From assembly GCF_001298445.1 (NCBI RefSeq), contig NZ_CP012036.1, positions 4,204,158 to 4,268,157 on the forward strand: 64,000 nt of DNA. Reading direction: 5' to 3'. The stretch comes from Nostoc piscinale CENA21 (GTDB lineage Bacteria; Cyanobacteriota; Cyanobacteriia; Cyanobacteriales; Nostocaceae). Position 1 is the stretch's first letter; each line of letters starts with the position of its first letter. A program made the position numbers and the translations under genes. This document shows positions 30,019-38,813 of the stretch, one piece after another. The notes under the pieces were generated by a model. The model did no database searches. It was not told where the DNA came from and saw nothing but the letters and a program-made list of their open reading frames with translations.

Positions 30019-30862
30019 ATGTATGATAACGTCTGTAAGTTCCTTGCTGAATCATTTGCCAGTGACTTTGCAACTTGGCTACTCAATGAATCAATTGCAC
30101 TAACTCAACTAAGTCCATCGGAATTATCCCTCGAACCCATACGGGCAGATGCACTAATTTTGTTACAGTCCGATGAAATTATCCTCCATCTCGAATTTCA
30201 AACCAGACCAAAAGCCGATATTCCGTTTCGGATGAGTGATTATCGCTTACGCGGGTATCGCAAATTTCCCCATAAAAAAAATGCGTCAGGTGGTAATTTA
30301 TTTACAACCAAGCGATTCTGAGCTAGTTTATCAAACAGAATTTGTTTTAGAAAATAGCTGGCACAGATTTGACGTAATTCGACTGTGGGAACAGCCAACG
30401 GAAATATTTTTCAATTACCCAGGTTTGCTACCGTTTGCAACTTTAAGCCAAACCGATAATCAAACCCAAACCTTAGAAGAAGTAGCTCAAATTATTGAAG
30501 CGATCGAAGACAGCAGAATCCGCAGTAATCTTGCTGCATCAGCAGCCGTGTTATCTGGGCTAGTATTAAATAAGGACGTGATTAAAAGAATTTTGCGGAG
30601 TGATATTATGCGCGAATCTGTAATTTATCAAGATATTTTGCAAGAAGGTGTTAAAGAGGGTTTTGAAAAAGGAATTGAACAGGGAATTGAGCAAGGAATT
30701 GAGCAGGGTATTGAACAGGGTATTGAACAAAAAGCTCAAGAAGTTGCCATCAAACTGATTAATAAAGGTATTAATCTCGAAATAATTGCCGATGCCACAG
30801 GTTTAACTATTGAACAGTTGCAACAATTACAGGCTCAAACAGAAGACATTCAACCCCAGTAA
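30019..30862 (+). pseudogene. Rpn-family (PD-(D/E)XK) nuclease/transposase-like protein, frameshifted
   Basis: The N-terminus reads MYDNVCKFLAESFASDFATWL, then EPIRADALILLQSDEIILHLEFQT, where RADALIL and HLEFQT carry the Asp and Glu-x-Gln of the PD-(D/E)XK core. After A8 (30274-30281) the frame moves, and one A fewer gives HKKMRQVVIYLQPSD. The C-terminal part has an acidic helix, a run of about five GIEQ units and a TIEQLQQLQAQ end. Rpn proteins are recombination-promoting nucleases. The upstream gap of 196 bp holds a repeat. Confidence 0.85.
30671..30730 (+). repeat. 12-nt tandem repeat encoding GIEQ
   Basis: About five consecutive 12-nt units with consensus GGAATTGAGCAA/G are present, with small variants (GGTATTGAACAG). 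They encode Gly-Ile-Glu-Gln repeats that lengthen the C-terminal helix of the Rpn-family protein. Copy number is likely to vary by slippage. Confidence 0.9.
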
Positions 30863-30866
30863 CCTT

Positions 30867-31073
30867 ATGCGTGAATCGGTTGTTGCTCAAGAGATTTGGC
30901 AAGAATGGTTTCAAGAAGGTTTTGAACTAGGTTTAGAACAAAAAGCTCAGGAAATTGCCAGAAATATGCTACGGAAAGGTTTTGATATTGCATTAATTGT
31001 TGAAGTTACTGATTTAACTATCGAACAGATTCAAAAATTACAACCTCAAATAGAAAATACTGATATTCAGTAA
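30867..31073 (+). pseudogene. Duplicated C-terminal tail of the Rpn-family gene
   Basis: The ORF of about 68 residues (MRESVVAQEIWQEWFQEGFE ... LTIEQIQKLQPQ) is a diverged copy of the last 90 residues of the gene just upstream (MRESVIYQDILQEGVKEGFE ... LTIEQLQQLQAQ), without the GIEQ expansion. It lacks any nuclease core. It looks like a tandem 3'-end duplication or remnant of a second gene copy. Confidence 0.7.
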
Positions 31074-31099
31074 TATTCAAACAAAATATTTAATGCCTC

Positions 31100-31702
31100 A
31101 TGTCTTATAGTGACTTCTCCCTGGCAAAAGTCAAACGCGACTTCAACTTAAAAATAGTTGAAAATGCACGTTTTTTACCAGAAATACAACCAATAAAACC
31201 TAGTCTTTATCTCCAAGAAGCACTAAGTGAAGGAATCCCACTAGCAACAGCGACAGGTTCAGAAAAAGCACGTTCAGAGTTAATTATTAGTCCTATTCTT
31301 TTAGAAGTCCGAAAAATACTCGAACGCAAAGTTAGTTTGTTTTCGGGTGAAGATTTTACAGTTGCACCAGATTTAGGCTTAAGTGGTGTGTGTGATTTTT
31401 TAATTAGTCGCTCACCCGAACAAATATTTATCGAAGCTCCTGTTATTGTCATTATTGAAGCGAAAAAAGGTGATTTAAAACCAGGTTTAGGACAATGTGC
31501 CGCAGAAATGATTGCCGCACAAAAGTTTAATGAAACCAATAATATACCAATTAAGACAATTTATGGCAGTGTCAGCAGTGGCACTGCTTGGAGATTTTTG
31601 CAATTAACAGAGCAAACATTAAGTATTGATTTGACTGATTATACAGTTCCTCCCGTCGAAATGCTATTAGGAATGTTGGTTTGGATGGTGCAAGAGGGTT
31701 AG
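31100..31702 (+). CDS. PD-(D/E)XK-like nuclease-fold protein
   Basis: The 200-residue protein shows a plausible restriction-endonuclease-like active site: Glu60 (ARSELIISP), Asp99 (GVCDFLIS), Glu120-Ala-Lys122 (IIEAKKG) and a following Gln132 (GLGQCAAEM). I do not recognise a named family. It follows the Rpn-type gene by 27 bp past the duplicated tail, on the same strand. Possible roles are DNA repair, defence or mobile-element related; none is shown by the sequence. Confidence 0.65.
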   Translation: MSYSDFSLAKVKRDFNLKIVENARFLPEIQPIKPSLYLQEALSEGIPLATATGSEKARSELIISPILLEVRKILERKVSLFSGEDFTVAPDLGLSGVCDFLISRSPEQIFIEAPVIVIIEAKKGDLKPGLGQCAAEMIAAQKFNETNNIPIKTIYGSVSSGTAWRFLQLTEQTLSIDLTDYTVPPVEMLLGMLVWMVQEG

Positions 31703-31866
31703 TCAAAATCTAAATACTAATTACCTTGATAATTCTGTAAATTACTTAATTCATCTGCTATGGCAATCCTAAATGATTTACAAACATCTTTCTTCCTTGT
31801 CTACCCTGTCCTCCTTGTCTTCCTTGTCTCTGTTATTCACATATCAAATAGTATTGCTATATATTT

Positions 31867-32112
31867 CTATATTTCTCCTTCACCCATCCAAAATTCATCA
31901 GGTAAAGGATCATTAAAATCATCACTCATCCAAATTTGACCTTCATTTAATCCCAGTATCCTTTGCTGAGGAGTTTCTTGGTTTTTTTCAGGTTGAGCAT
32001 ATTTTTGCATTAAAAATTCCACAAAATCTAAGACTTGCTGTTGCTGTTCTGGTGCTAGAGTTTGCAACTTGGCAATTAATTCTGAGGTGGTATCTCCAAC
32101 TTGAGTAGTCAT
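31867..32112 (-). CDS. DUF2281 antitoxin-like protein
   Basis: The 81-residue protein reads ELIAKLQTLAPEQQQQVLDF and VEFLMQKYAQ, then RILGLNEGQIWMSDDFNDPL and PDEFWMGEGEI, a layout typical of cyanobacterial DUF2281 proteins, many of which sit next to PIN-type toxins. No PIN toxin gene follows here, so it appears orphan. The start codon has a GGAGAAGG-like ribosome site upstream. Confidence 0.8.
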   Translation of the reverse strand: MTTQVGDTTSELIAKLQTLAPEQQQQVLDFVEFLMQKYAQPEKNQETPQQRILGLNEGQIWMSDDFNDPLPDEFWMGEGEI

Positions 32113-32568
32113 CTCACCTTCTCCCTTGGTGACATCTGAATTTTATGTTAGTTGTTTAGTCAGGCGATCGCCCTTGATTTGGTACTACTATGAATACATA
32201 GAGAAACACTACGCTAATCCTGACCTCTTCATTCCCATCGCCTAAATTTTCCAATTAATACTTGACAAAAATCCATATCTATATATTTGGCTATATCACG
32301 CCTCAAAAGTACAGATTTGCCAGAATATGGGAAAAATATTAATTTTTTGTTACATAATGCGAGTATTTGCTTTTATTATTTATTAATGTTTGTTAACAAA
32401 GTTTGCGATTTTTATATCGATTTATGTCAGATAAAGGACAAAATGCCCATTTGGTAAGGTTTTTCTGATAAAAAACTCTTATTGCCGAAAAAAATCGTTA
32501 AACTTTGTTGGCAAATTAGCCGCAAAGAAATTTCAGTCGAGAACACGCATCAAAGGAGCAGAGGAAGC
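32113..32568. other. Leader/promoter region of chlH
   Basis: The 456-bp gap separates the DUF2281 gene from chlH. It is AT-rich, contains the perfect 12-bp palindrome TTTGTTAACAAA at 32389-32400 and ends in a strong ribosome site (AAAGGAGCAGAGGAAGC) before the chlH ATG. The chlH promoter is presumably here; no known operator was recognised. Confidence 0.6.
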
Positions 32569-35500
32569 ATGTTCACCCACGTCAAGTCCACCATTAGACA
32601 CATTGCGCCTGAGAACCTAGGCGGACGTAACTTAATTAAGGTGGTCTATGTCGTGCTTGAGTCCCAGTACCAGAGTGCATTGTCGCAAGCGGTTCGTACA
32701 ATTAACGCCAACAATCCTGACCTTGCGATTGAAATCAGTGGGTACTTGATTGAGGAACTCAGAGACCCCGAAAATTACGAAGAGTTCCAGCGCGATATAC
32801 AAAGTGCCAATATTTTTATTGCCTCTCTGATTTTTATCGAAGACTTAGCACAGAAAGTAGTAGCAGCAGTAGAACCGTACCGCGATAATTTAGACGTTGC
32901 TGTTGTCTTTCCATCAATGCCAGAGGTAATGCGCCTGAATAAAATGGGCAGTTTTTCCTTGGCGCAGTTGGGTCAATCGAAGAGTGCGATCGCACAATTC
33001 ATGAAGAAACGCAAAGAAAAATCCGGTGCAGGATTCCAAGATGGAATGCTGAAACTATTGCGGACACTGCCCCAAGTGCTGAAGTTCTTACCGATAGATA
33101 AAGCACAGGACGCACGCAATTTTATGCTGAGTTTCCAGTATTGGCTGGGTGGTTCTCCAGAAAACCTGGAAAACTTCTTGCTGATGCTGGCTGATAAATA
33201 TGTATTAAAAGATGTTGAAAAACAAAAAGTTGCATCTTTAGAATATCAAGCACCAGTAGTTTATCCCGATATGGGGATTTGGCATCCTTTAGCCACAACC
33301 ATGTATGAGGATGTTCGAGAATATCTCAACTGGTACAGCGCCCGCCGGGATATCCCGCAAGATTTAAAAGATCCTTTAGCACCCTGTGTAGGTTTAGTAT
33401 TACAACGCACTCACCTAGTTACAGGTGATGATGCCCATTACGTGGCGATGGTTCAGGAGTTAGAAGCATTAGGCGCAAGGGTAGTACCTGTGTTTGCCGG
33501 TGGTTTGGACTTCTCCAAACCTGTGGATGCTTACTTCTACGAACCAACTACAAATACACCGTTAGTAGACGCAGTAATTTCCTTAACTGGTTTTGCTTTA
33601 GTAGGCGGCCCGGCTAGACAAGACCATCCCAAGGCAATTGACGCACTCAAACGCCTAAATCGCCCTTACATGGTGGCGTTACCTTTGGTATTCCAAACCA
33701 CCGAAGAATGGTTAGATAGCGATTTAGGCTTACATCCAATTCAAGTTGCTTTACAAATTGCGATTCCTGAACTTGATGGCGCAATTGAACCGATTATATT
33801 ATCGGGTAGAGATGGGGCGACAGGAAAGGCGATCGCACTCCAAGACCGCATCGAAGCTGTAGCGCAACGTGCATTAAAGTGGGCTAACCTCCGCCGCAAA
33901 CCCAAACTAGATAAAAAAGTTGCAATTACCGTTTTCAGCTTCCCACCCGATAAAGGCAACGTAGGAACAGCCGCATACCTCGATGTATTCGGTTCCATCT
34001 ACGAAGTCATGAAAGCGTTGAGAAACAACGGCTACGAGGTGCAGGACTTACCAGAAAACGCGAAAGAGTTGATGGAACAAGTTATCCACGACGCACAAGC
34101 ACAGTACGCCAGCCCCGAACTCAACATTGCTTATAAGATGTCAGTTCCAGAATACGAAGAACTGACACCTTATTCCCAACGCTTAGAAGAAAACTGGGGG
34201 CCACCACCAGGACACCTCAACAGCGACGGACAAAACCTGTTAATTTACGGTAAGCAATTCGGTAACGTCTTCATTGGTGTACAGCCTACCTTTGGTTACG
34301 AAGGCGACCCCATGCGGTTGTTGTTCTCCCGTTCTGCAAGTCCTCACCACGGCTTTGCTGCTTATTACACTTACCTCGAAAGAATTTGGGGTGCTGATGC
34401 TGTGCTGCATTTTGGTACTCACGGTTCCTTGGAATTTATGCCAGGAAAGCAAATGGGGATGTCTGGTGAATGCTACCCCGATAACTTAATTGGCACAATT
34501 CCCAACCTGTACTACTATGCCGCCAACAACCCCAGCGAAGCGACAATTGCCAAACGCCGCAGTTACGCCGAAACAATTTCCTACCTCACACCACCCGCAG
34601 AAAACGCAGGTTTGTACAAAGGTTTGAAAGAACTCAGCGAGTTAATTGCTTCTTACCAAACCTTAAAAGATAGCGGGCGCGGTATCCCCATCGTCAACAC
34701 CATCATGGATAAATGCCGGATGGTGAACTTAGACAAAGACATCGACTTGCCCGAAATCGATGCTAAAGACATGACCCCAGAAGAACGGGATAATATCGTT
34801 GGTAGCGTCTACCGCAAGTTGATGGAAATCGAATCGCGGTTGTTACCTTGTGGTTTGCACGTTATCGGTAAACCCCCAAGTGCAGAAGAAGCGATCGCAA
34901 CTCTAGTTAATATCGCCAGCCTAGACCGCCAAGAAGAAGAAATTCTCAGCTTACCCCGGATTATCGCCAATAGCCTGGGGCGGGATATTGACGAAATTTA
35001 CAAAAATAGCGATCAAGGCGTATTAGAAGATGTCCAACTCCTACAAGACATCACCCTAGCCACTCGCGCTGCTGTCCGCGCCTTGGTACAAGAACAAACC
35101 GACGCAGAAGGTAGGGTTTCCTTAGTTTCCAGGTTGAATTTCTTCAACATGGGTAAAAAAGAACCTTGGGTAGAAGCACTGCACAAAGCTGGTTATCCTA
35201 AAGTTGATGCTTCCGCCTTGAAACCTTTGTTTGAGTATTTAGAGTTCTGCTTACAACAAGTTTGTGCAGACAACGAACTCGGCGCATTACTCAAAGGTTT
35301 AGAAGGCGAATACATCCTCCCCGGCCCTGGTGGCGACCCCATCCGCAACCCGGATGTATTACCTACAGGTAAGAACATTCACGCCCTCGACCCCCAAGCC
35401 ATCCCCACGGCGGCGGCTGTCCAATCAGCAAAAATCGTGGTTGATAGACTTTTGGCACGGAACAAAGCCGAAAACAACGGTAATTGGCCAGAAACCATCG

Positions 35501-36555
35501 CCTGTGTTCTCTGGGGAACCGATAACATCAAAACCTACGGCGAATCACTGGCACAAATTATGTGGATGGTGGGTGTGCGTCCGGTTCCCGATGCTTTGGG
35601 ACGGGTGAACAAGTTGGAGTTAATTCCCTTAGAAGAATTGGGAAGACCCAGAATTGACGTTGTAATTAACTGTTCTGGTGTATTCCGCGACTTGTTCATC
35701 AACCAGATGAACCTACTAGACCAAGCTGTGAAGATGGCTGCGGAAGCGGATGAACCCACAGAAATGAACTTTGTCCGCAAACACGCCATGCAGCAAGCTG
35801 AGGAATTGGGAATTAATCTACGTCAAGCAGCAACCCGCGTTTTCTCTAACGCTTCCGGTTCCTACTCCTCTAACATCAACTTGGCAGTAGAAAACAGCAC
35901 CTGGGAAAGCGAAGCCGAGTTACAAGAAATGTACCTCACCCGCAAATCCTTCGCCTTCAGTGCTGACAATCCTGGCATGATGGAACAATCTCGGAAGATT
36001 TTTGAAAGCACCCTCAAAACTGCTGAAGCGACTTTCCAAAACCTGGATTCCTCCGAGATTAGTTTAACGGACGTTTCCCATTACTTCGACTCTGACCCCA
36101 CCAAGGTTGTCTCAACTCTGCGTGGTGATGGCAAAACACCAGCATCTTACATTGCAGACACCACCACAGCCAACGCCCAAGTCCGCACCTTATCCGAAAC
36201 AGTGCGCTTAGATGCCCGTACCAAATTGTTAAATCCCAAGTGGTATGAAGGTATGCTGTCTCACGGTTACGAAGGTGTGCGCGAACTCTCCAAGCGGTTG
36301 GTTAACACAATGGGTTGGAGTGCAACAGCCGGCGCAGTTGACAACTGGATTTATGAGGATGCCAACGAAACCTTCATCAAAGATGAAGAAATGCAGAAAC
36401 GTTTGATGAACCTCAACCCCCATTCTTTCCGCAAGATGGTATCCACCTTATTGGAAGTGAATGGTCGCGGTTATTGGGAAACTAGCGAGGAGAATTTAGA
36501 CCGCCTCCGCGAGTTGTACCAAGAAGTTGAAGACCGAATTGAAGGGATTGAGTAA
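32569..36555 (+). CDS. chlH: Magnesium chelatase subunit H
   Basis: ChlH binds protoporphyrin IX and, with the ChlI/ChlD ATPase motor, inserts Mg2+ in the first committed step of chlorophyll synthesis. The 1,328-residue protein begins MFTHVKSTIRHIAPENLGGR and carries the CobN/Mg-chelatase core with FGTHGSLEFMPGKQMG, which includes the catalytic-region His and Glu, and PTFGYEGDPMRLLFS. I chose the ATG at 32569 because it has a strong ribosome site and gives the normal family length; an upstream TTG at 32482 would add 29 residues. The gene is intact and is followed by a terminator. Confidence 0.97.
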   Translation: MFTHVKSTIRHIAPENLGGRNLIKVVYVVLESQYQSALSQAVRTINANNPDLAIEISGYLIEELRDPENYEEFQRDIQSANIFIASLIFIEDLAQKVVAAVEPYRDNLDVAVVFPSMPEVMRLNKMGSFSLAQLGQSKSAIAQFMKKRKEKSGAGFQDGMLKLLRTLPQVLKFLPIDKAQDARNFMLSFQYWLGGSPENLENFLLMLADKYVLKDVEKQKVASLEYQAPVVYPDMGIWHPLATTMYEDVREYLNWYSARRDIPQDLKDPLAPCVGLVLQRTHLVTGDDAHYVAMVQELEALGARVVPVFAGGLDFSKPVDAYFYEPTTNTPLVDAVISLTGFALVGGPARQDHPKAIDALKRLNRPYMVALPLVFQTTEEWLDSDLGLHPIQVALQIAIPELDGAIEPIILSGRDGATGKAIALQDRIEAVAQRALKWANLRRKPKLDKKVAITVFSFPPDKGNVGTAAYLDVFGSIYEVMKALRNNGYEVQDLPENAKELMEQVIHDAQAQYASPELNIAYKMSVPEYEELTPYSQRLEENWGPPPGHLNSDGQNLLIYGKQFGNVFIGVQPTFGYEGDPMRLLFSRSASPHHGFAAYYTYLERIWGADAVLHFGTHGSLEFMPGKQMGMSGECYPDNLIGTIPNLYYYAANNPSEATIAKRRSYAETISYLTPPAENAGLYKGLKELSELIASYQTLKDSGRGIPIVNTIMDKCRMVNLDKDIDLPEIDAKDMTPEERDNIVGSVYRKLMEIESRLLPCGLHVIGKPPSAEEAIATLVNIASLDRQEEEILSLPRIIANSLGRDIDEIYKNSDQGVLEDVQLLQDITLATRAAVRALVQEQTDAEGRVSLVSRLNFFNMGKKEPWVEALHKAGYPKVDASALKPLFEYLEFCLQQVCADNELGALLKGLEGEYILPGPGGDPIRNPDVLPTGKNIHALDPQAIPTAAAVQSAKIVVDRLLARNKAENNGNWPETIACVLWGTDNIKTYGESLAQIMWMVGVRPVPDALGRVNKLELIPLEELGRPRIDVVINCSGVFRDLFINQMNLLDQAVKMAAEADEPTEMNFVRKHAMQQAEELGINLRQAATRVFSNASGSYSSNINLAVENSTWESEAELQEMYLTRKSFAFSADNPGMMEQSRKIFESTLKTAEATFQNLDSSEISLTDVSHYFDSDPTKVVSTLRGDGKTPASYIADTTTANAQVRTLSETVRLDARTKLLNPKWYEGMLSHGYEGVRELSKRLVNTMGWSATAGAVDNWIYEDANETFIKDEEMQKRLMNLNPHSFRKMVSTLLEVNGRGYWETSEENLDRLRELYQEVEDRIEGIE

Positions 36556-36604
36556 ATATAAAAGCTAGTCCCTAACCAAAAACTAAAAAACTCTAATGAT
36601 TAGC

Positions 36605-36628
36605 GGAGCCAATCAAGGCTCCATTTTT
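36605..36628 (+). terminator. Rho-independent terminator after chlH
   Basis: GGAGCC and GGCTCC form a perfect 6-bp stem around AATCAA, followed by ATTTTT. It lies 50 bp past the chlH stop. Confidence 0.85.
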
Positions 36629-36651
36629 CTTATTTAAAATTTTTTATATTT

Positions 36652-36705
36652 GTCTTAGATAAAGACAGAAAGAAAAATTTATAATGTCCTAGATAAAGAC
36701 AGAAA
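36652..36705 (+). repeat. Direct repeat of a 20-mer, two copies
   Basis: GTCTTAGATAAAGACAGAAA (36652-36671) recurs as GTCCTAGATAAAGACAGAAA (36686-36705), 34 bp apart and one base different. It lies directly before the IS1595-type fragment and may be a duplicated IS end. Confidence 0.8.
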
Positions 36706-36718
36706 TTTATTGGAAAAT

Positions 36719-37072
36719 ATGGATATCATAAAAATGTACGAAAAGTTTCCAACTCGTGAAGCTTGCCTAATTCACCTTGAAAAGCAAAGGTGGAAAGGAA
36801 AGCCAAAATGCCCGTACTGTAGCTCATCTAATTTCACACATTTAAAAAACGGAAGCAGATACCACTGTAATTTATGTAACACAAAATATAGCGTTACAGT
36901 TAAAACCTTATTCCATAGAACTCGTGTGGATTTACAAAAGTGGTTTTTGGCTATCTATCTACTGATATATGCGAGAACAAAGCTCAGTTCACGTCAGCTT
37001 GCAAAATTACTTGCAGTTGACAAAAATACGGCATGGCTAATGATTGCACGTATAGATTTTTCCTTCTCATAG
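36719..37072 (+). pseudogene. IS1595-family transposase, N-terminal fragment
   Basis: The ORF has the N-terminal zinc ribbon of IS1595/ISXO2-type transposases (CPYCSSSNFTHLKNGSRYHC, then NLCNTKYS) and the following helix region FLAIYLLIYARTKLSSRQLA with DKNTAWLMIARI. The whole DDE domain is absent. Past a T5 run (37057-37061) another frame continues with REQQLELFKDDNDLQDE, an unrelated-looking acidic tail ending at 37141. It is a truncated remnant. Confidence 0.8.
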
Positions 37073-37172
37073 AGAACAGCAACTAGAATTATTTAAAGAT
37101 GATAATGATTTACAAGATGAAACGAATGATCAGTATTTATGACAATACGAATTGTGATCGTTTTATGATTGT

Positions 37173-37241
37173 GTAGAGTGCGATCGCTTATCTCTCCATA
37201 CAGGCGATCGCTAACCGTGCCATCATAGAATCAGCGATCGC
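37173..37241. repeat. Cluster of three HIP1 sites
   Basis: GCGATCGC occurs at 37180-37187, 37204-37211 and 37234-37241. AGAGTGCGATCGC and AGGCGATCGC recur as arms of longer inverted repeats at 37.8 and 38.7 kb. The cluster lies directly upstream of the toxin-antitoxin pair. Confidence 0.85.
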
Positions 37242-37258
37242 TTATGAGAAATAAGGCT

Positions 37259-37456
37259 ATGCTAAAAACACTTTGGGCTACTGTGAGACATGGAAAGATA
37301 GAACTACTGGAATCTGCTGAATTACCAGAAGGAACAAAAGTGCTAGTGACGTTGCTTCCTGATGATGAAAATGAATTTTGGCTTCAAGCTAGTCAAAAAT
37401 CATTAGATGAAGTTTGGGATAATACTGAGGATGATGTCTATGCTCAACTACTCTAA
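37259..37456 (+). CDS. Antitoxin of a PemK/MazF-type module
   Basis: The protein of about 65 residues (LKTLWATVRHGKIELLESAE, then LPEGTKVLVTLLPDDENEFW) has a short beta-rich AbrB-like DNA-binding N-terminus followed by an acidic C-terminal segment (SLDEVWDNTEDDVYAQLL) typical of toxin-binding tails. It overlaps the toxin gene downstream by 17 bp, as expected for toxin-antitoxin pairs. The ATG at 37259 fits the family better than the upstream one at 37244. Confidence 0.78.
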   Translation: MLKTLWATVRHGKIELLESAELPEGTKVLVTLLPDDENEFWLQASQKSLDEVWDNTEDDVYAQLL

Positions 37457-37770
37457 AAATGACATCATTTTAGTTCAGTATCCCTTTTCAGATTTGTCAA
37501 CTTCAAAAGTTAGACCTGCTGTTGTAGTCAGTACGCAACACATTTCTCAAGATATTTTTATTACGCCTTTGACAAGCAAAACTGAATCATTATTAGAAGG
37601 CGAGTTTGTGTTGTCTGAATGGAAAGCCGCAGGACTAAATGTAGCAACAGCAGTTAAAAAGAGGATTATATACAGTCCATAGAAGCTTGGTTGTAAAAGT
37701 AATTGGCAAGTTAGCTGATGCTGATGCTAAATTGCTAGAGCAATCCTTAAAAGGTTGGTTGGGACTGTAA
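37440..37770 (+). pseudogene. PemK/MazF-family endoribonuclease toxin, frameshifted
   Basis: The N-terminus MLNYSKNDIILVQYPFSDLS, followed by KVRPAVVVS, matches the PemK/MazF fold (Arg-Pro-Ala-Val-Val), and DIFITPLTSK follows. These toxins cut mRNA. The frame breaks at A5 (37656-37660), and one A fewer continues as VKRGLYTVHRSLVVKVIGKL to a stop at 37768-37770 with a family-typical length of about 109 residues. As read, the toxin would be truncated and probably inactive. It is translationally coupled to the antitoxin. Confidence 0.82.
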
Positions 37771-37827
37771 TATAAAATACCATTATTTATGGCAATGTCT
37801 CAAAACTGAGAATTGAATATTTTAATC

Positions 37828-37864
37828 AGGCGATCGCACTTGGTAATGTAGAGTGCGATCGCCT
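37828..37864. repeat. HIP1-cored inverted repeat, copy 1
   Basis: AGGCGATCGCACT and its exact complement AGTGCGATCGCCT face each other across an 11-nt spacer. Each arm contains a complete HIP1 octamer. It lies 44 bp before xisH. Confidence 0.9.
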
Positions 37865-37907
37865 GCACAATTAGTATAATTTATCTAGGCTATCTCACTA
37901 TAACCAA

Positions 37908-38324
37908 ATGCCAGCTAAGGACATTTACCATGATGCTGTTAAAAATGCCTTAATTAAAGATGGCTGGACAATTACGGCTGATCCTTATTTTTTGCAGTAT
38001 GAAGATGCTGAACTTTATGCTGATTTATTTGTAGAAAAAGCCTTACTAGCTGAACAAGAAGGACGGAAAATAGTTGTTGAAATCAAGAGCTTCATCAGCC
38101 CTTCTCTGATGAAAGATTTTCAAAATGCTTTAGGTCAGTATATTTTATACCGCGACATTTTACAACTAGCAAATAAAAACTATGAGATATATCTAGCGAT
38201 TAGAGATACAATATTTGATACCTTCTTTCAACGAAAATCTGTTCAAGCAGTTGTAGAACTTCATCATATTAAACTGATGGTATTTAACAATGAAAGAGAG
38301 GAAATTACTTTATGGACAAAGTAG
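37908..38324 (+). CDS. xisH: XisH-family protein
   Basis: XisH was defined as a factor needed for excision of the fdxN element in Anabaena heterocysts; many cyanobacteria carry extra copies of unknown role. The 138-residue protein begins MPAKDIYHDAVKNALIKDGW and has an endonuclease-like site: Asp39 (YADLFVEK) and Glu58-Ile-Lys60 (KIVVEIKSF). It is full length. Its last 13 bases overlap xisI, so the two are co-translated. No fdxN-type element is visible nearby. Confidence 0.93.
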   Translation: MPAKDIYHDAVKNALIKDGWTITADPYFLQYEDAELYADLFVEKALLAEQEGRKIVVEIKSFISPSLMKDFQNALGQYILYRDILQLANKNYEIYLAIRDTIFDTFFQRKSVQAVVELHHIKLMVFNNEREEITLWTK

Positions 38325-38653
38325 CAGAGTATCGGAAATTAATTAAACAAGTGCTTACTGAGTATGATAATTTATCTCGTCAATCACCTGACACTAATTA
38401 CGAAACTAGTTTAGTATTTGATGAAAATCATGACCATTATTTATGGTTAGCTGTAGATTGGCAAGGCAGCAAGCGAATTAAATATACTTATATTCATATT
38501 CGGATTAAGAACGAAAAAATTTATATAGAGGAAGATTATACAGAGGAAGGAATAGCAACTGAATTAATCAGATTAGGTGTGCCTAATAATGATATTGTGC
38601 TTGCCTTTCATCCTCCAGATGTGAGGAAATTTACAGATTTTGCAACAGCTTAA
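38312..38653 (+). CDS. xisI: XisI-family protein
   Basis: The 113-residue protein reads MDKVAEYRKLIKQVLTEYDN, then DHYLWLAVDWQGSKRIKYTY and IRLGVPNNDIVLAFHPPDVR, characteristic of XisI. XisI acts with XisH as an excision-controlling factor; the pair probably forms a complex. The start overlaps the xisH end by 13 bp. Confidence 0.94.
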   Translation: MDKVAEYRKLIKQVLTEYDNLSRQSPDTNYETSLVFDENHDHYLWLAVDWQGSKRIKYTYIHIRIKNEKIYIEEDYTEEGIATELIRLGVPNNDIVLAFHPPDVRKFTDFATA

Positions 38654-38671
38654 TCAATTATTAGTTTTTTC

Positions 38672-38707
38672 AGGCGATCGCATTAGGATTGTGGAGAGTG
38701 CGATCGC
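38672..38707. repeat. HIP1-cored inverted repeat, copy 2
   Basis: AGGCGATCGCATT and AGTGCGATCGC face each other across about 12 nt, a diverged copy of the repeat before xisH. A further half-copy (AGAGTGCGATCGCCC) lies at 38766-38780. The copies bracket xisH-xisI. Confidence 0.85.
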
Positions 38708-38813
38708 GTTTGGGAATTTGGGATGCGTTAGTGAAGCTTACCGCAGGTATCGCTTTTGGGAATGCAGAGTGCGATCGCCCAAATAATACACTAAGATACC
38801 AAAAGCAATTAAT

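Noticed and set aside
30671..30730. Possible CRISPR-like repeat array
   Set aside because: Units are 12 nt, contiguous and coding; there are no spacers. No CRISPR array was seen in the window.
32482..32568. TTG start extending chlH by 29 residues
   Set aside because: The ATG at 32569 has a strong ribosome site and gives the usual family N-terminus and length.
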